Assembly (NCBI GenBank): GCA_913061145.1
Contig: CAJXUQ010000002.1
Coordinates: 124,001 to 188,000, forward strand
Direction: 5' to 3'
DNA from: an uncultured Haliea sp.
GTDB lineage: Bacteria; Pseudomonadota; Gammaproteobacteria; Pseudomonadales; Halieaceae
DNA length: 64,000 nt
Shown here: one piece after another, positions 15,129 to 23,096 of the stretch
Position numbering within the stretch: the first letter of the stretch is position 1
Layout of the letters: each line of letters opens with the position of its first letter
Position numbers and translations under genes: made by a program
The notes under the pieces: model-generated
Database searches by the model: none
Told to the model about the DNA's origin: nothing
Seen by the model: only the letters and a program-made list of their open reading frames with translations

Positions 15129-16048
15129 GCCCGGAAGAGGAGCGGCTCTCCACCAGTGCTCTGGCGCGGGCGCTGGAGATCCCGGTGCAGCAACTGTTCG
15201 TGACGCTGAAGGACTACGGCTGGATTCGCCGCCACGCCGACAACTGGCTGCTGACCCAGAAAGGCGAGTATGAAGGCGGCACCTACCGTGACAGCAAGCG
15301 CTTTGGTCGCTATATCGTCTGGCCCGCTGCGCTCGTCCAACACCCGCTGCTCAGTGCGATCGAATCCAACCAGCGCATTACCGCCAGTCAGATGCGTCGC
15401 TACTACCCACGGTTGCAGCCCCGCCAGTTAAACCGTGCGCTGGCGGAACTGGGTTTGCAGCAACACAGTATTCTCGGTTGGGAGCTGACCGATTTCGGGC
15501 GCCATCTCGGCGGCCAGCAGCTCGAGAGCGACAGCACCGGCGCGTTCTATGTCAGCTGGCCACATGAGATTGTTGACCACCCGGTCATCCACCGCGAGCT
15601 GGAACGTTTGTCCGGGCAGCCAGACTGCGGCAGCGAGCCGCAGACGGTGTCGGACGATACCGAGCCGGACCTGTTTGCAGCGGCAGATGCTGCGTTTCCG
15701 GGGCCTAATGCTGAGGGCGCCTGCAGTGGCATTGATGGACACGCCACGGGGAGTCCGCTGCAGGCCCTGGTCTGCAACTGGTTGTATCTGGCGCAGCTGG
15801 CGCACGCCACGCGCCGTTCGTTGCCCGTTGAGGAAGCGCTGTGGGCTGACTTCTACCTCCCTGCGGGCAGTGTGTACATCGATTGCTGGGATGAGAAGGC
15901 CGCACCGCCACAGCTGGCGGCCCGGTTGCGCAACAAGGAAGTCTGCAAGGCCGAGGGCTTGCGCTACCTTGAGGTCAAGGCCGCCGATGTTGAACGTCTT
16001 GATGAGGTGCTGGGCCGCGGCCTGCTGGCGTTTGGGATTCGCTGCTAG
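15125..16048 (+). CDS. Conserved protein with two antirepressor-like repeats and a nuclease-like C-terminus
   Basis: A 307-residue protein of a family found widely in Pseudomonas and relatives and often mislabelled glycerol kinase; there is no kinase signature. Two similar modules are seen in the N-terminal half, each ending in a pattern like W-x-LT-x-x-G-x-x-x-GG (LLTQKGEYEGGTY near residue 43, ELTDFGRHLGGQQ near 128) followed by a YVxWP segment, as in KilA/antirepressor C-terminal domains. The last third (LPVEEALWADFYLPAGSVYIDCWDE ... EVCKAEGLRYLEVKAADV) resembles a PD-(D/E)XK nuclease-type fold. Starts with ATG overlapping the dUTPase stop; its own stop overlaps that of the convergent trmA by 4 bp. 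Function unknown; a DNA-related role is a guess. Confidence 0.6.
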   Translation: MSPEEERLSTSALARALEIPVQQLFVTLKDYGWIRRHADNWLLTQKGEYEGGTYRDSKRFGRYIVWPAALVQHPLLSAIESNQRITASQMRRYYPRLQPRQLNRALAELGLQQHSILGWELTDFGRHLGGQQLESDSTGAFYVSWPHEIVDHPVIHRELERLSGQPDCGSEPQTVSDDTEPDLFAAADAAFPGPNAEGACSGIDGHATGSPLQALVCNWLYLAQLAHATRRSLPVEEALWADFYLPAGSVYIDCWDEKAAPPQLAARLRNKEVCKAEGLRYLEVKAADVERLDEVLGRGLLAFGIRC

Positions 16049-17148
16049 CGCGCCGCTCGTTGGCGCAAGACGACACCACACTCCATGTGCTCGGTGTAGG
16101 GGAACTGGTCGAACAGGGCGAAGCGACTCACATCGTGAGTCTCATTGAGCTGCACGAGGTTGTCTGCCAGCGTCACCGGGTTGCAGGACACATACATGAT
16201 CGTTGGAAAAGCTTGCACCATGGCGACGGTCGCGGGGTCCAGTCCCGCCCGAGGCGGGTCCACAAACACCGTGTTCAGGCAGTAGTCCTGAAGGGGCTGT
16301 GGGAGCTGTGCAAGGCGCCTGAATTCGCGCTCGCCATTCATCGCCTGGGTCACTTCCTCTGCTGCAAGACGGATCATGGCCACGTTGTCGATGTGGTTGG
16401 CGGCGATGGCCCACTGCGCCGCACGAATCGAGGTCTTTGCCAGTTCAGTCGCCAGTACCTGATTGAAGTGGCGTGAAAGTGGCAGGGTGAAGTTGCCATT
16501 TCCGCAATACAGTTCCAGCAGGTCGCCGCCGGCGGATGCGGCGTTGGCGCAGGCCCATTCGATCATGTGCCGGTTGACCCCTGCGTTTGGCTGGGTAAAG
16601 GCCTGTTCGTACTGTCGATAGAGGTAATCCCGGCCCGCCACCTGCAGTTGCTCGGTGACATGGTCCCGCCCGATCACGACTTTCTGCTTGCGGCTGCGGC
16701 CGACCAGCGCCACGTTGAATTCTTCTGCCAACACCTGGGCTGCTGTCTCCCAGTCTGTGTCCAGACGGCGGTGGTAGGCCAGGGTGATGAGCGTCTCTCC
16801 GCGCATGGTGCTGAGGAACTCGATCTGGAACAGCTTGCGCCTGAGTACCGTGTGCCGGCGCAGGTAGTCACGCAGCGCCGGCATCAGCGTCTGAATGGCG
16901 TCGCAGGCGATCGGAAATTGCGTGATGGGAATGGGCGAGTTCGGTTCGCCCGGCGGGAACATCACATAGTCCAGCGCATCCCCGTCGTGCCAGATGCGAA
17001 ATTCCGCGCGCATCCGAAAGGCCTCCGGAGCAGAAGGAAAAACCTCCGGCGCGGGCACCGCGAAGGGGGCCAGGCGCTGGCAGGTCTGCGCAACCTTGGT
17101 CGCCAGCAGCGCATCATAGTTGGCCGGATCAAAGTGACTGAGGGGCAT
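16045..17148 (-). CDS. trmA: tRNA (uracil-54-C5)-methyltransferase TrmA
   Basis: S-adenosylmethionine-dependent enzyme that makes ribothymidine (m5U54) in the T-loop of tRNAs. The 367-residue product matches E. coli TrmA in length. It has the SAM-binding motif LLELYCGNGNFTLPLS (near residue 215), the FVDPPRAGL motif and the catalytic cysteine in YVSCNP near residue 325, plus the terminal EHMECG with the catalytic glutamate. It lacks the iron-sulfur cluster cysteines and TRAM domain of RlmD. I chose ATG 17148 because it gives the usual TrmA start; the open frame runs on upstream into tusE without similarity. Convergent with the preceding gene, sharing 4 bp. Confidence 0.95.
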   Translation of the reverse strand: MPLSHFDPANYDALLATKVAQTCQRLAPFAVPAPEVFPSAPEAFRMRAEFRIWHDGDALDYVMFPPGEPNSPIPITQFPIACDAIQTLMPALRDYLRRHTVLRRKLFQIEFLSTMRGETLITLAYHRRLDTDWETAAQVLAEEFNVALVGRSRKQKVVIGRDHVTEQLQVAGRDYLYRQYEQAFTQPNAGVNRHMIEWACANAASAGGDLLELYCGNGNFTLPLSRHFNQVLATELAKTSIRAAQWAIAANHIDNVAMIRLAAEEVTQAMNGEREFRRLAQLPQPLQDYCLNTVFVDPPRAGLDPATVAMVQAFPTIMYVSCNPVTLADNLVQLNETHDVSRFALFDQFPYTEHMECGVVLRQRAAR

Positions 17149-17171
17149 AACCGGGGTCTCGTCTGGGGTGC

Positions 17172-17489
17172 CTACAGGCAATTGTCGGGTTTGGGCAGCC
17201 CGGCAATCTTGCTCGCCAGCTTCGCCGGTGATCCGGGAAACAGCGACAGGAGGTACACGCTGCGGCCGCAGTCCTCGCCGAGGTGAATGCGCACCCACTT
17301 GACCAGGGGGCGCATTGCCGGTGAGCTGTCGAATTGACGGTAGTACTGTCGCAGCAGGGTGATGACCTCCCAGTGCGCCGGGGTCAGCGTCAGACCTTCC
17401 GCTGCCGCCACCTGTTCGGCGACGGCGGGTGTCCAGGCCTGCATATCCCGGAGGAAGCCTTCGCCATCAAACGCGCTGCCGGGTAGCAT
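17172..17489 (-). CDS. tusE: Sulfurtransferase TusE (DsrC/TusE family)
   Basis: Last carrier in the TusABCDE sulfur relay that brings sulfur from cysteine to MnmA for 2-thiolation of U34 in tRNA(Lys, Glu, Gln). 105 residues; the conserved penultimate-region cysteine is present in the C-terminal PKPDNCL. The family core AHWEVITLLRQYY and FPGSPAKLASKIAGLP is intact. Only one C-terminal cysteine is seen, which marks TusE rather than the two-cysteine DsrC of sulfite reduction. Fourth gene of the minus-strand tusDCBE operon, 8 bp after tusB. Confidence 0.93.
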   Translation of the reverse strand: MLPGSAFDGEGFLRDMQAWTPAVAEQVAAAEGLTLTPAHWEVITLLRQYYRQFDSSPAMRPLVKWVRIHLGEDCGRSVYLLSLFPGSPAKLASKIAGLPKPDNCL

Positions 17490-17497
17490 GTGGCGGC

Positions 17498-17788
17498 CTA
17501 GTACCAGGCCATCTGCTGGGCGTGCTGTTCGGTGAGGCTGACAAAGCCGTCGTCGTCAACCACCGTGAAACAGGCAGCGAGACGCTGCCGCACGCCGGCG
17601 GCTCTGGCATCGGCGTCCAGCACATGCAGACTGGCTCCACTTTGCTGCAGCGCGAGCCAGTCCTCGCTGTGCTGCAGCGCGATATACACACCATCGCCGA
17701 GTAACAGCAGGGCATCATTCGCGCGCAGCAGGGCGATGCAATCTTTCACCGCGGGGTGGCCGGGGGCGCAACTGAGGGTATGCAGCAT
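17498..17788 (-). CDS. tusB: Sulfurtransferase complex subunit TusB (DsrH family)
   Basis: Subunit of the TusBCD hexamer that passes persulfide sulfur from TusA to TusE in tRNA 2-thiouridine synthesis. The 96-residue product starts MLHTLSCAPGH, contains LLLLGDGVYIAL near residue 30 and ends in QQMAWY, all typical of TusB. It lies 2 bp after tusC and 8 bp before tusE, which supports a single transcript. Confidence 0.9.
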   Translation of the reverse strand: MLHTLSCAPGHPAVKDCIALLRANDALLLLGDGVYIALQHSEDWLALQQSGASLHVLDADARAAGVRQRLAACFTVVDDDGFVSLTEQHAQQMAWY

Positions 17789-17790
17789 GG

Positions 17791-18162
17791 CTAGAAACCC
17801 AGAATGTGCTGGTGGTTGTCGAACAGTGATCGCTGCGCGTCGCGATCCACAAGCATTGCCCCACTGGGCAGATCTTCCGCCGTCAGCCCGAAGTGCTCCG
17901 CCGCCTCGGCATCCACATAGTAATGTTCGAGGTCGTACAGTGGCATCGAGTCGATAACCTTGCGCAGGTTGCGTACGCCCACGCTGGCGCTGTCCTGCTG
18001 GGGTAGCAATTGCAGCACACCGGCACCCAGGAACAGCAGGGTAACGGGTTGGTCAAAGGCGGCAGTCGCGAGTGCGGTGTCCAGGGCCGCCCGCGCCAGG
18101 CTGCGCCCGGGTTGCGGGTGACGGGTCACAACGAGGACACCGCTGTCGGCCGTTGTGCTCAT
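17791..18162 (-). CDS. tusC: Sulfurtransferase complex subunit TusC (DsrF family)
   Basis: Subunit of TusBCD. The 123-residue product contains the DsrE/F-like fold with RSLARAALDTALATAAFDQPVTLLFLGAGV near residues 20-50 (two adjoining strands and a helix) and the family C-terminus DRDAQRSLF. No catalytic cysteine is expected in TusC. Starts with ATG overlapping the stop of tusD by 4 bp, so translation is coupled. Confidence 0.9.
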   Translation of the reverse strand: MSTTADSGVLVVTRHPQPGRSLARAALDTALATAAFDQPVTLLFLGAGVLQLLPQQDSASVGVRNLRKVIDSMPLYDLEHYYVDAEAAEHFGLTAEDLPSGAMLVDRDAQRSLFDNHQHILGF

Positions 18163-18563
18163 CCCGCTGCTCCAAAGGTGATGACCCTGTCAGCCGACTG
18201 CATGGCCTCTACCAATAGGCCCAGTCCCCCCAGGGTGAAGCCCGGATACACCGTGGCGGAGGGAAAGCCGTGGCGCTGTGCTTCTGCAGCGTCCAGCAAG
18301 CCGCGCTTGACGGCCGAACTGACGCAGAGCACCAGTTCGGTGCCGTGTGTGTTGGCGAGTTCCGACCATGCCTGTTGCGGGCTGCGCTCATCCTGCGGCG
18401 TCACTGCACTGGCAAGCCCGTTGCTGGCACCGTTGTCGAGGAAGAAGACACGCTCCAGGGTGTGCCCGCGCGCCAGCAGGGCGGCGCCGAACCGGGCGGC
18501 GGTCAGGCTGGTGTGGCCGGAGACCGGTGCTGCCAGCACCAGCAGGCAGTAGTTCAGTGGCAT
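18159..18563 (-). CDS. tusD: Sulfurtransferase complex subunit TusD (DsrE family)
   Basis: Catalytic subunit of TusBCD; accepts sulfur from TusA on a conserved cysteine. The 134-residue product has that cysteine in ELVLCVSSAVKRGLL near residue 80, close to E. coli Cys78. It also has the ASNGLASAVTPQDE loop and the C-terminal FTLGGLGLLVEAMQSADRVITFG in the expected order. First gene of the operon; it lies downstream of the yccA terminator. Confidence 0.93.
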   Translation of the reverse strand: MPLNYCLLVLAAPVSGHTSLTAARFGAALLARGHTLERVFFLDNGASNGLASAVTPQDERSPQQAWSELANTHGTELVLCVSSAVKRGLLDAAEAQRHGFPSATVYPGFTLGGLGLLVEAMQSADRVITFGAAG

Positions 18564-18576
18564 GCGCTATGCCCAA

Positions 18577-18601
18577 CAAAAAACCCCGGCGTGGGCCGGG
18601 G
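18577..18601 (-). terminator. Terminator downstream of yccA
   Basis: On the minus strand CCCCGGC, CCAC loop, GCCGGGG (18601-18584), then a T-run (18583-18577). It separates yccA from tusD, whose start is 14 bp further on, so the tus operon may depend on readthrough or on a promoter I could not identify. Confidence 0.85.
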
Positions 18602-18626
18602 TTGGGTGCCTGCGCTGCGCTGGCCT

Positions 18627-19301
18627 TCAGTCATCGCCGCCGAACGCGGTGAGCAGTGACAGCATGTGCACGAACAGGTTGTAGATGTTCAGGTACAGGC
18701 CTACGGTCGCGCGGATGTAGTTGGTTTCACCGCCATGGATGATGCGGCTGGTGTCAAACAGGATCAGCCCGGACATGATCATCACCACGGCGGCCGAAAT
18801 GGTCAGCGACAGCGCCGGGATGGCGAGGAAGATGTTGGCAATCATGGCGACCACCGCCACGATGAGGCCAACCATCAGGAAGCCGCCCATGAAGGAGAAG
18901 TCCTTGCGCGTTGTCAGCGCGTAGGCAGACAAACCGAAGAAAACGATCGCTGTGCCGGCCAGGGCCTGCATGACCAGCGCGGGACCGCCCGGCATCGACA
19001 GGTAGTGGTTCAGCATGGGGCCGATAGACGCTCCCATAACACCGGTAAAGGCGAAGATAGCCAGCAAACCCTTGCTGGTGTCAGCCATCTTGTTCACCAC
19101 AAACAGCAGGCCGAAGCCTACCAGCATCAGGATTAATGCGGCGCCCTGGGGCAACCCGATGGCCATTGATATGCCCGCTGTCACAGCACTGAACAGCAGG
19201 GTCATCCCCAGCAGCATGTAAGTGTTTTTCAACACCTTGTTGGTACTGACCAACGAATCCACGGCCGCTGTATTCACGTTGTACATGCTCTTCTGTTGCA
19301 T
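18627..19301 (-). CDS. yccA: Bax inhibitor-1 family membrane protein YccA
   Basis: Inner-membrane protein of 224 residues with seven hydrophobic segments. E. coli YccA is a substrate and modulator of the FtsH protease. Typical features are the cytoplasmic N-terminus, LLGMTLLFSAVTAG in the first helix, ILFDTSRIIHGGETNYIRATVGLYLNIYNLF in the last two helices (a conserved segment near residues 175-205) and acidic residues close to the end (FGGDD). Its position next to tusE/tus genes is conserved in many gammaproteobacteria. A TTGGAA/TATGAT promoter lies upstream. Confidence 0.93.
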   Translation of the reverse strand: MQQKSMYNVNTAAVDSLVSTNKVLKNTYMLLGMTLLFSAVTAGISMAIGLPQGAALILMLVGFGLLFVVNKMADTSKGLLAIFAFTGVMGASIGPMLNHYLSMPGGPALVMQALAGTAIVFFGLSAYALTTRKDFSFMGGFLMVGLIVAVVAMIANIFLAIPALSLTISAAVVMIMSGLILFDTSRIIHGGETNYIRATVGLYLNIYNLFVHMLSLLTAFGGDD

Positions 19302-19697
19302 CGTCTTACCGCTCCATCACTGTGCACCGAAGGTGCGAACACTACTTTGACACATCATAGTGGCGAAGTTCCCGGATTCCAAGGAATTCCGCCCCCGGTC
19401 GCTTCGATTATAGCCATAGAAATCAAGCGGTTATTACTACGCAGGGCAACGTGTCGTGGATCTGTCGGGCTGCGCTGGCGAGCGTCGACGAGCACCGGGA
19501 CGCGCCTGCCGCACTCGCGGCGGGTGACGGAGGCCGGTTGTTCAACATGGCAGCCTCGTGCCTGCTTTTTGCGCCATGGCCGTGCCTTATCTGCCCCCGG
19601 GGCTTAACCGCTGGCGCGGGCACCCGGTACACTCATCGTTCTTTTGCCGGCGACCTGTGCGCGCCGGCGATGATTCCTGACAGGCGAGGAGACGGAT
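19302..19697. other. Divergent intergenic region, yccA and SDR gene
   Basis: 396 bp without a convincing gene. It holds the yccA promoter (19354-19382), a short inverted repeat GCACC/GGTGC just inside the yccA leader (19324-19336), and a GAGGAG ribosome site shortly before the ATG at 19698. The rest is unremarkable. I saw no RNA gene or terminator. Confidence 0.5.
19354..19382 (-). promoter_or_regulatory. Promoter of yccA
   Basis: On the minus strand TTGGAA (19382-19377), a 17-bp spacer, TATGAT (19359-19354). The predicted start near 19347 gives a leader of about 46 nt to the ATG at 19301. Confidence 0.65.
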
Positions 19698-20606
19698 ATG
19701 CGAGTACTGGTGGTCGGTGGAACCGGGTTGATTGGCGGTCATGCTGCGCTGCATCTGGCACAGGCGGGGCATGAGGTGACCATCATGGCGCGCTCCCCCT
19801 CAAAGGTGCCTGAACTCGCGCAGCTGCCCTTTGTTGCCACACACTACGTCGACGATGACGTTGCGGACGGCCGCCTTGCGGGCTACGACTGGCTGGTGTT
19901 TGCCGCCGGAGTGGACATCCGGCAGCTGCCGCAGGATGGCTCGGTAACGGAGGAGGCGTTCTACACCCGGTATAACAGCGAAGGCATTCCGCGATTCTTC
20001 GCGGCCGCGAAGGCGGCCGGCATCAAGCGAGCCGCCTATATCGGCACTTTCTATCCCCAGGTCGCGCCGGAAAAGATCGAAACCAGCGCCTACGTGCGTT
20101 CGCGCAAGCTGGCGGATGATGCCATCCGCGTCATGAGCGATGACAGCTTCGCGGTGTGCAGCCTGAATGCACCGTTTGTCCTCGGCCATCTGCCGGGCCT
20201 GGAAATACCGCATCTCTATTACAACTACCTCTACGCCAAGGGGCTGATGGAAGGCGCGCCTCTGTTTGCGCCCGAAGGTGGCACCAACCACATCACCTCC
20301 GCCTCGCTGGCCGAGGCGGTACAGGGTGCACTGGAGAAAGGTGAGCCGGGCCGCGCGTACCTGGTGGGCGATGAAAACCTCTCGTGGAAAGCCTACTTCG
20401 AGATGTGGTGTGAAGAGACGGGCAATCCGCAAACGCTGGAAGTGCGCAGCGACGAGCACCCGCTGTTGCCGGACATCATCATGTTTGCGGGCCGCGGCGC
20501 CACGGTCAGTTATACCCCCGAGGGTGTCAGGGAACTGGGCTACGGGACGGGTCGGGTGCGCGATGAGGTCGCCGCCATCGTGGCCAGTTTCGAGGCAGCG
20601 CAATGA
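19698..20606 (+). CDS. NAD(P)-dependent epimerase/dehydratase-like SDR protein
   Basis: Extended/atypical short-chain dehydrogenase of 302 residues with the N-terminal dinucleotide-binding motif VVGGTGLIGGHAA (residues 5-17). The later segment AAYIGTFYPQ occupies the place of the catalytic Ser/Tyr region, and a YVRSRKLADD follows, so the classical YxxxK is altered (YVRSRK). The start follows GAGGAG. It overlaps the next gene (NTF2-like) by 4 bp as ATGA. Such SDR plus NTF2-like pairs are common in Halieaceae and in steroid- or aromatic-degrading bacteria. The substrate cannot be told. Confidence 0.82.
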   Translation: MRVLVVGGTGLIGGHAALHLAQAGHEVTIMARSPSKVPELAQLPFVATHYVDDDVADGRLAGYDWLVFAAGVDIRQLPQDGSVTEEAFYTRYNSEGIPRFFAAAKAAGIKRAAYIGTFYPQVAPEKIETSAYVRSRKLADDAIRVMSDDSFAVCSLNAPFVLGHLPGLEIPHLYYNYLYAKGLMEGAPLFAPEGGTNHITSASLAEAVQGALEKGEPGRAYLVGDENLSWKAYFEMWCEETGNPQTLEVRSDEHPLLPDIIMFAGRGATVSYTPEGVRELGYGTGRVRDEVAAIVASFEAAQ

Positions 20607-21022
20607 ATCCGGAGACGATCCCGGCGTTGTTGGCGGCGAGTTACGCCACGACGGTGGATGACCGTAATTTCGCGGCGATGGAGTCGCTGATGTGGCCGGA
20701 GTTCACCCAGCAGGGTCCGGGCTTTGCCGCGGACTCGCGCGCGGTGTTTATCGGCAATCTGGAGTTTCTGCGCCAGTTCGACAGCACCTTTCACCTGGTC
20801 GGGCAGGTCGCGGGGCGCTGGCAGGGCGACCAGTACCGCGGCGAAACCTACTGTGTGGCGTCGCACTTCTATCAGCGCGATGGACGCTCCCTCTGTCTGG
20901 ACATGGGGATACGCTACCAGGACGTGATTGAGATGCGTGCCGGCGAGGCGCGTTACCTGTCGCGGGATCTGAAGGTGGTCTGGCAGGATGAGCGCGAGAT
21001 CACGCCGCCGACCTTCGGCTGA
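20603..21022 (+). CDS. NTF2-like (SnoaL-type) family protein
   Basis: A 139-residue protein of the cone-shaped NTF2/SnoaL fold. Signs are the N-terminal helix PETIPALLAASYATTVDDRNFAAMESLMWPEF in two segments, the VGQVAGRWQGDQYRGETYCVASHFY strand pair with a possible active-site His, and the C-terminal ARYLSRDLKVVWQDE strands. Members act as isomerases, dehydratases or hydrolases on small hydrophobic molecules, or only bind them. Coupled to the SDR gene by ATGA overlap, so the pair probably works on one substrate. Identity of the fold is fairly sure, the reaction is not. Confidence 0.8.
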   Translation: MNPETIPALLAASYATTVDDRNFAAMESLMWPEFTQQGPGFAADSRAVFIGNLEFLRQFDSTFHLVGQVAGRWQGDQYRGETYCVASHFYQRDGRSLCLDMGIRYQDVIEMRAGEARYLSRDLKVVWQDEREITPPTFG

Positions 21023-21062
21023 GGGAGATCGCCGAGCAATGAAGCGGCAGGTCGGCGGCGCA

Positions 21063-22076
21063 TCACGCCAGCACCTCCAGCCCACGCTCAATGCACCACA
21101 TGGCGGAGAGCCCCCCGAGCAGGTAAACCGGCACCGGTTCAAGGCGGCTGCGCCAGGGGTCAACGGCCCGGCGTAGCAACCACCACAGCAGCAGCACCAC
21201 CAGGATAAAGGTAATCTGTCCCGCCTCGATACCGAGATTGAAAAACAGCAGCGCCAGCGGCAGATTGCCCTCGGGCAGGCCGGTCGCGGCCAGCGCGCCG
21301 GCAAAGCCCATGCCGTGCAACAGGCCGAACCCCCCCGCCAGCCACCAGGGATGTCGCCGAGACAGGCTCTGCTGATTGTGCGATGTCAGGGCCAGTGCCA
21401 GCCAGAAAATGCTCAGTGCGATGGTGAATTCAACCAGCGCCACCGGATAATTGAAGAAACCCAGCGTCACCAGCGACAGCGTGATGCTGTGTCCCACCGT
21501 GAATGCCGTGATGGTCCAGAGCAGGCGTTTGCCCCCGCCCACCAGCAGTAGCAGGCCAAAGACGAACAACAGGTGATCAATGCCCCGCCAGATATGGTCC
21601 ATGCCCAGCAGGCTGTACTCGCCCATCACGCGCGCTGCGCTGGGCGCCTCCGGCACCGCAAAGGACGGCTGTTCCGCGGTCAGCACCTGCTGGTACTGAC
21701 GGCCGTCCTGCAGGTTGAGCATGAGCATCACAGACGCCTGGTTGGCAGCCAGTCCGTCGACGGCGAGGCGCTGTCCGACCAGCCGCGCGCGCTCATCACC
21801 GCTGCAGGCGAGTTGCAGCGTGGTCACCAGTCCGGTGCCCTCCGGCTGCGTCGGGCTGGTTGAGCGCACGCGGCAGTTGTCGGGCCAGACGGGGGCCAGC
21901 GGTATGGGGCTGCTGCTTTGCGCGGGTGTTTTCCACACCACATTGTAGTCACCCGATTCCAGCTCGGTCAGCTGTAGCAGGGTAGGTGCGAAGCGGTGTG
22001 CCTGGGCTGCAGCCGGTATCAGAGTCAGCAGGAGTAGGGCGCACAGTGTGAACAGTGGGTAACGGATGATCATCAC
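21063..22076 (-). CDS. HupE/UreJ family membrane protein
   Basis: 337 residues: signal peptide (about 1-26, ending AAAQAH), a periplasmic beta domain (about 30-150), then a C-terminal HupE/UreJ_2 membrane domain with six helices. The latter has the conserved histidines in GMDHIWRGIDHLLFVFGLLLL (residues about 178-198), TAFTVGHSITL and FGLLHGMGFA. Family members include nickel/cobalt importers, but this two-domain version is common away from metalloenzyme genes and its cargo is unproven. It is downstream of, and overlaps by 4 bp (ATGA), a parvulin-type isomerase gene, a pairing seen in many marine gammaproteobacteria as I recall. Confidence 0.85.
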   Translation of the reverse strand: MMIIRYPLFTLCALLLLTLIPAAAQAHRFAPTLLQLTELESGDYNVVWKTPAQSSSPIPLAPVWPDNCRVRSTSPTQPEGTGLVTTLQLACSGDERARLVGQRLAVDGLAANQASVMLMLNLQDGRQYQQVLTAEQPSFAVPEAPSAARVMGEYSLLGMDHIWRGIDHLLFVFGLLLLVGGGKRLLWTITAFTVGHSITLSLVTLGFFNYPVALVEFTIALSIFWLALALTSHNQQSLSRRHPWWLAGGFGLLHGMGFAGALAATGLPEGNLPLALLFFNLGIEAGQITFILVVLLLWWLLRRAVDPWRSRLEPVPVYLLGGLSAMWCIERGLEVLA

Positions 22077-23029
22077 AGGCGGAACTCGTACTGGGTTGCA
22101 AGCCGCTCGACCCCGGCTCGGAGTGCCTGGGTGCGCGCCTGCTGGGTCAGGTCACGGGCGAGTTGTTCGCGCACTTCCTCAAGCTGTGCCGGTCGCGCCG
22201 GGGTAACGTCATCGAGCCAGACCAGATGCAAGCCATACGCCGACCTGAGCGGGCCGATCCACACGCCCGTGGCGGTTGATTCGCCCATGAGCCTGTCGAC
22301 GAAGACGGCGCCGAAGGTGCGCGCCAGCTGTTCGGGCGTCTGGTGGCGGAACGCATGACCGTGGAGGAACGGCGAGCTCAGCGGCAGCGCCTGCTGCGGG
22401 GTCATGGCGCTGTCGCGGATGCGCAAGGCAATGTCGGGCACATCGGGCTCGCGTTCCCGGTTGAAATAGACATGCTGCAGCGAGTAGCGGGGTGGGCGCT
22501 CCAGTTCGGCGCTGCGCGCTTCGAAGGCGGCCTCGATTTCGGCGTCGGTCGGTGCGGCCGGCGGATTGCTGGCGACGATCAGCTGCTCCATGACCTGGAT
22601 CATGCGGCGGCGCACGACTTCGTCGCCCAGGTGCAGGCGCATGTCCAGTGCCTGCTGAAACAGGTCAGCGTCAGAGCTGTCGGCATCTGCCAGGCCGAGG
22701 AAGCGCAGGTTCAGCAGCAGCCGCTGTTGTACCACGGGGTCGTGGCGGTGCAGGTCCAGGGTCAGTGCGCGCTGAAACAGCATGTCCTGCTCCAGCTCGG
22801 TGCGCTTCAGGCCCGCGAGCTCCTCCGTGCTGGGGGTGCGCCCTGTCAACGCCACCCACTGGCCGGTGAGGGCTTCGATGCGCGACTGTGGCAGTGGCCC
22901 GACTACAGGGGCGGGAGGCGGGAACAGCCGTGCCTGAAGCAGGTACAGCAGCACGCCAAGCAGAAGAAAGTGAAGCCAGGGTGCGCGCAGGAATGCGGGG
23001 CGTAGTACCATCCAGCCGGAACATGTCAT
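22073..23029 (-). CDS. Peptidyl-prolyl cis-trans isomerase, parvulin (PpiC/SurA-like) membrane-anchored
   Basis: 318-residue protein with one N-terminal membrane helix (LHFLLLGVLLYLL, near residues 19-31) and a SurA/PpiD-like chaperone region of helices (about 50-170). A parvulin-like domain (about 175-285) contains RYSLQHVYFNRE, SSPFLHG and GVWIGPLRSAYGLHLVWLDDV. The domain is divergent from classical PpiC. It faces the periplasm. Start at ATG 23029, with another ATG at 23011. Translationally coupled to the downstream HupE/UreJ gene, which suggests that it helps fold or insert that protein or a shared partner. Confidence 0.82.
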   Translation of the reverse strand: MTCSGWMVLRPAFLRAPWLHFLLLGVLLYLLQARLFPPPAPVVGPLPQSRIEALTGQWVALTGRTPSTEELAGLKRTELEQDMLFQRALTLDLHRHDPVVQQRLLLNLRFLGLADADSSDADLFQQALDMRLHLGDEVVRRRMIQVMEQLIVASNPPAAPTDAEIEAAFEARSAELERPPRYSLQHVYFNREREPDVPDIALRIRDSAMTPQQALPLSSPFLHGHAFRHQTPEQLARTFGAVFVDRLMGESTATGVWIGPLRSAYGLHLVWLDDVTPARPAQLEEVREQLARDLTQQARTQALRAGVERLATQYEFRL

Positions 23030-23096
23030 GTTATTCGGGGCCGCAATGGTCGCATCCCCGGAACCGAAAGGGTAGTGCCATCATGGTTTTTTCGCT

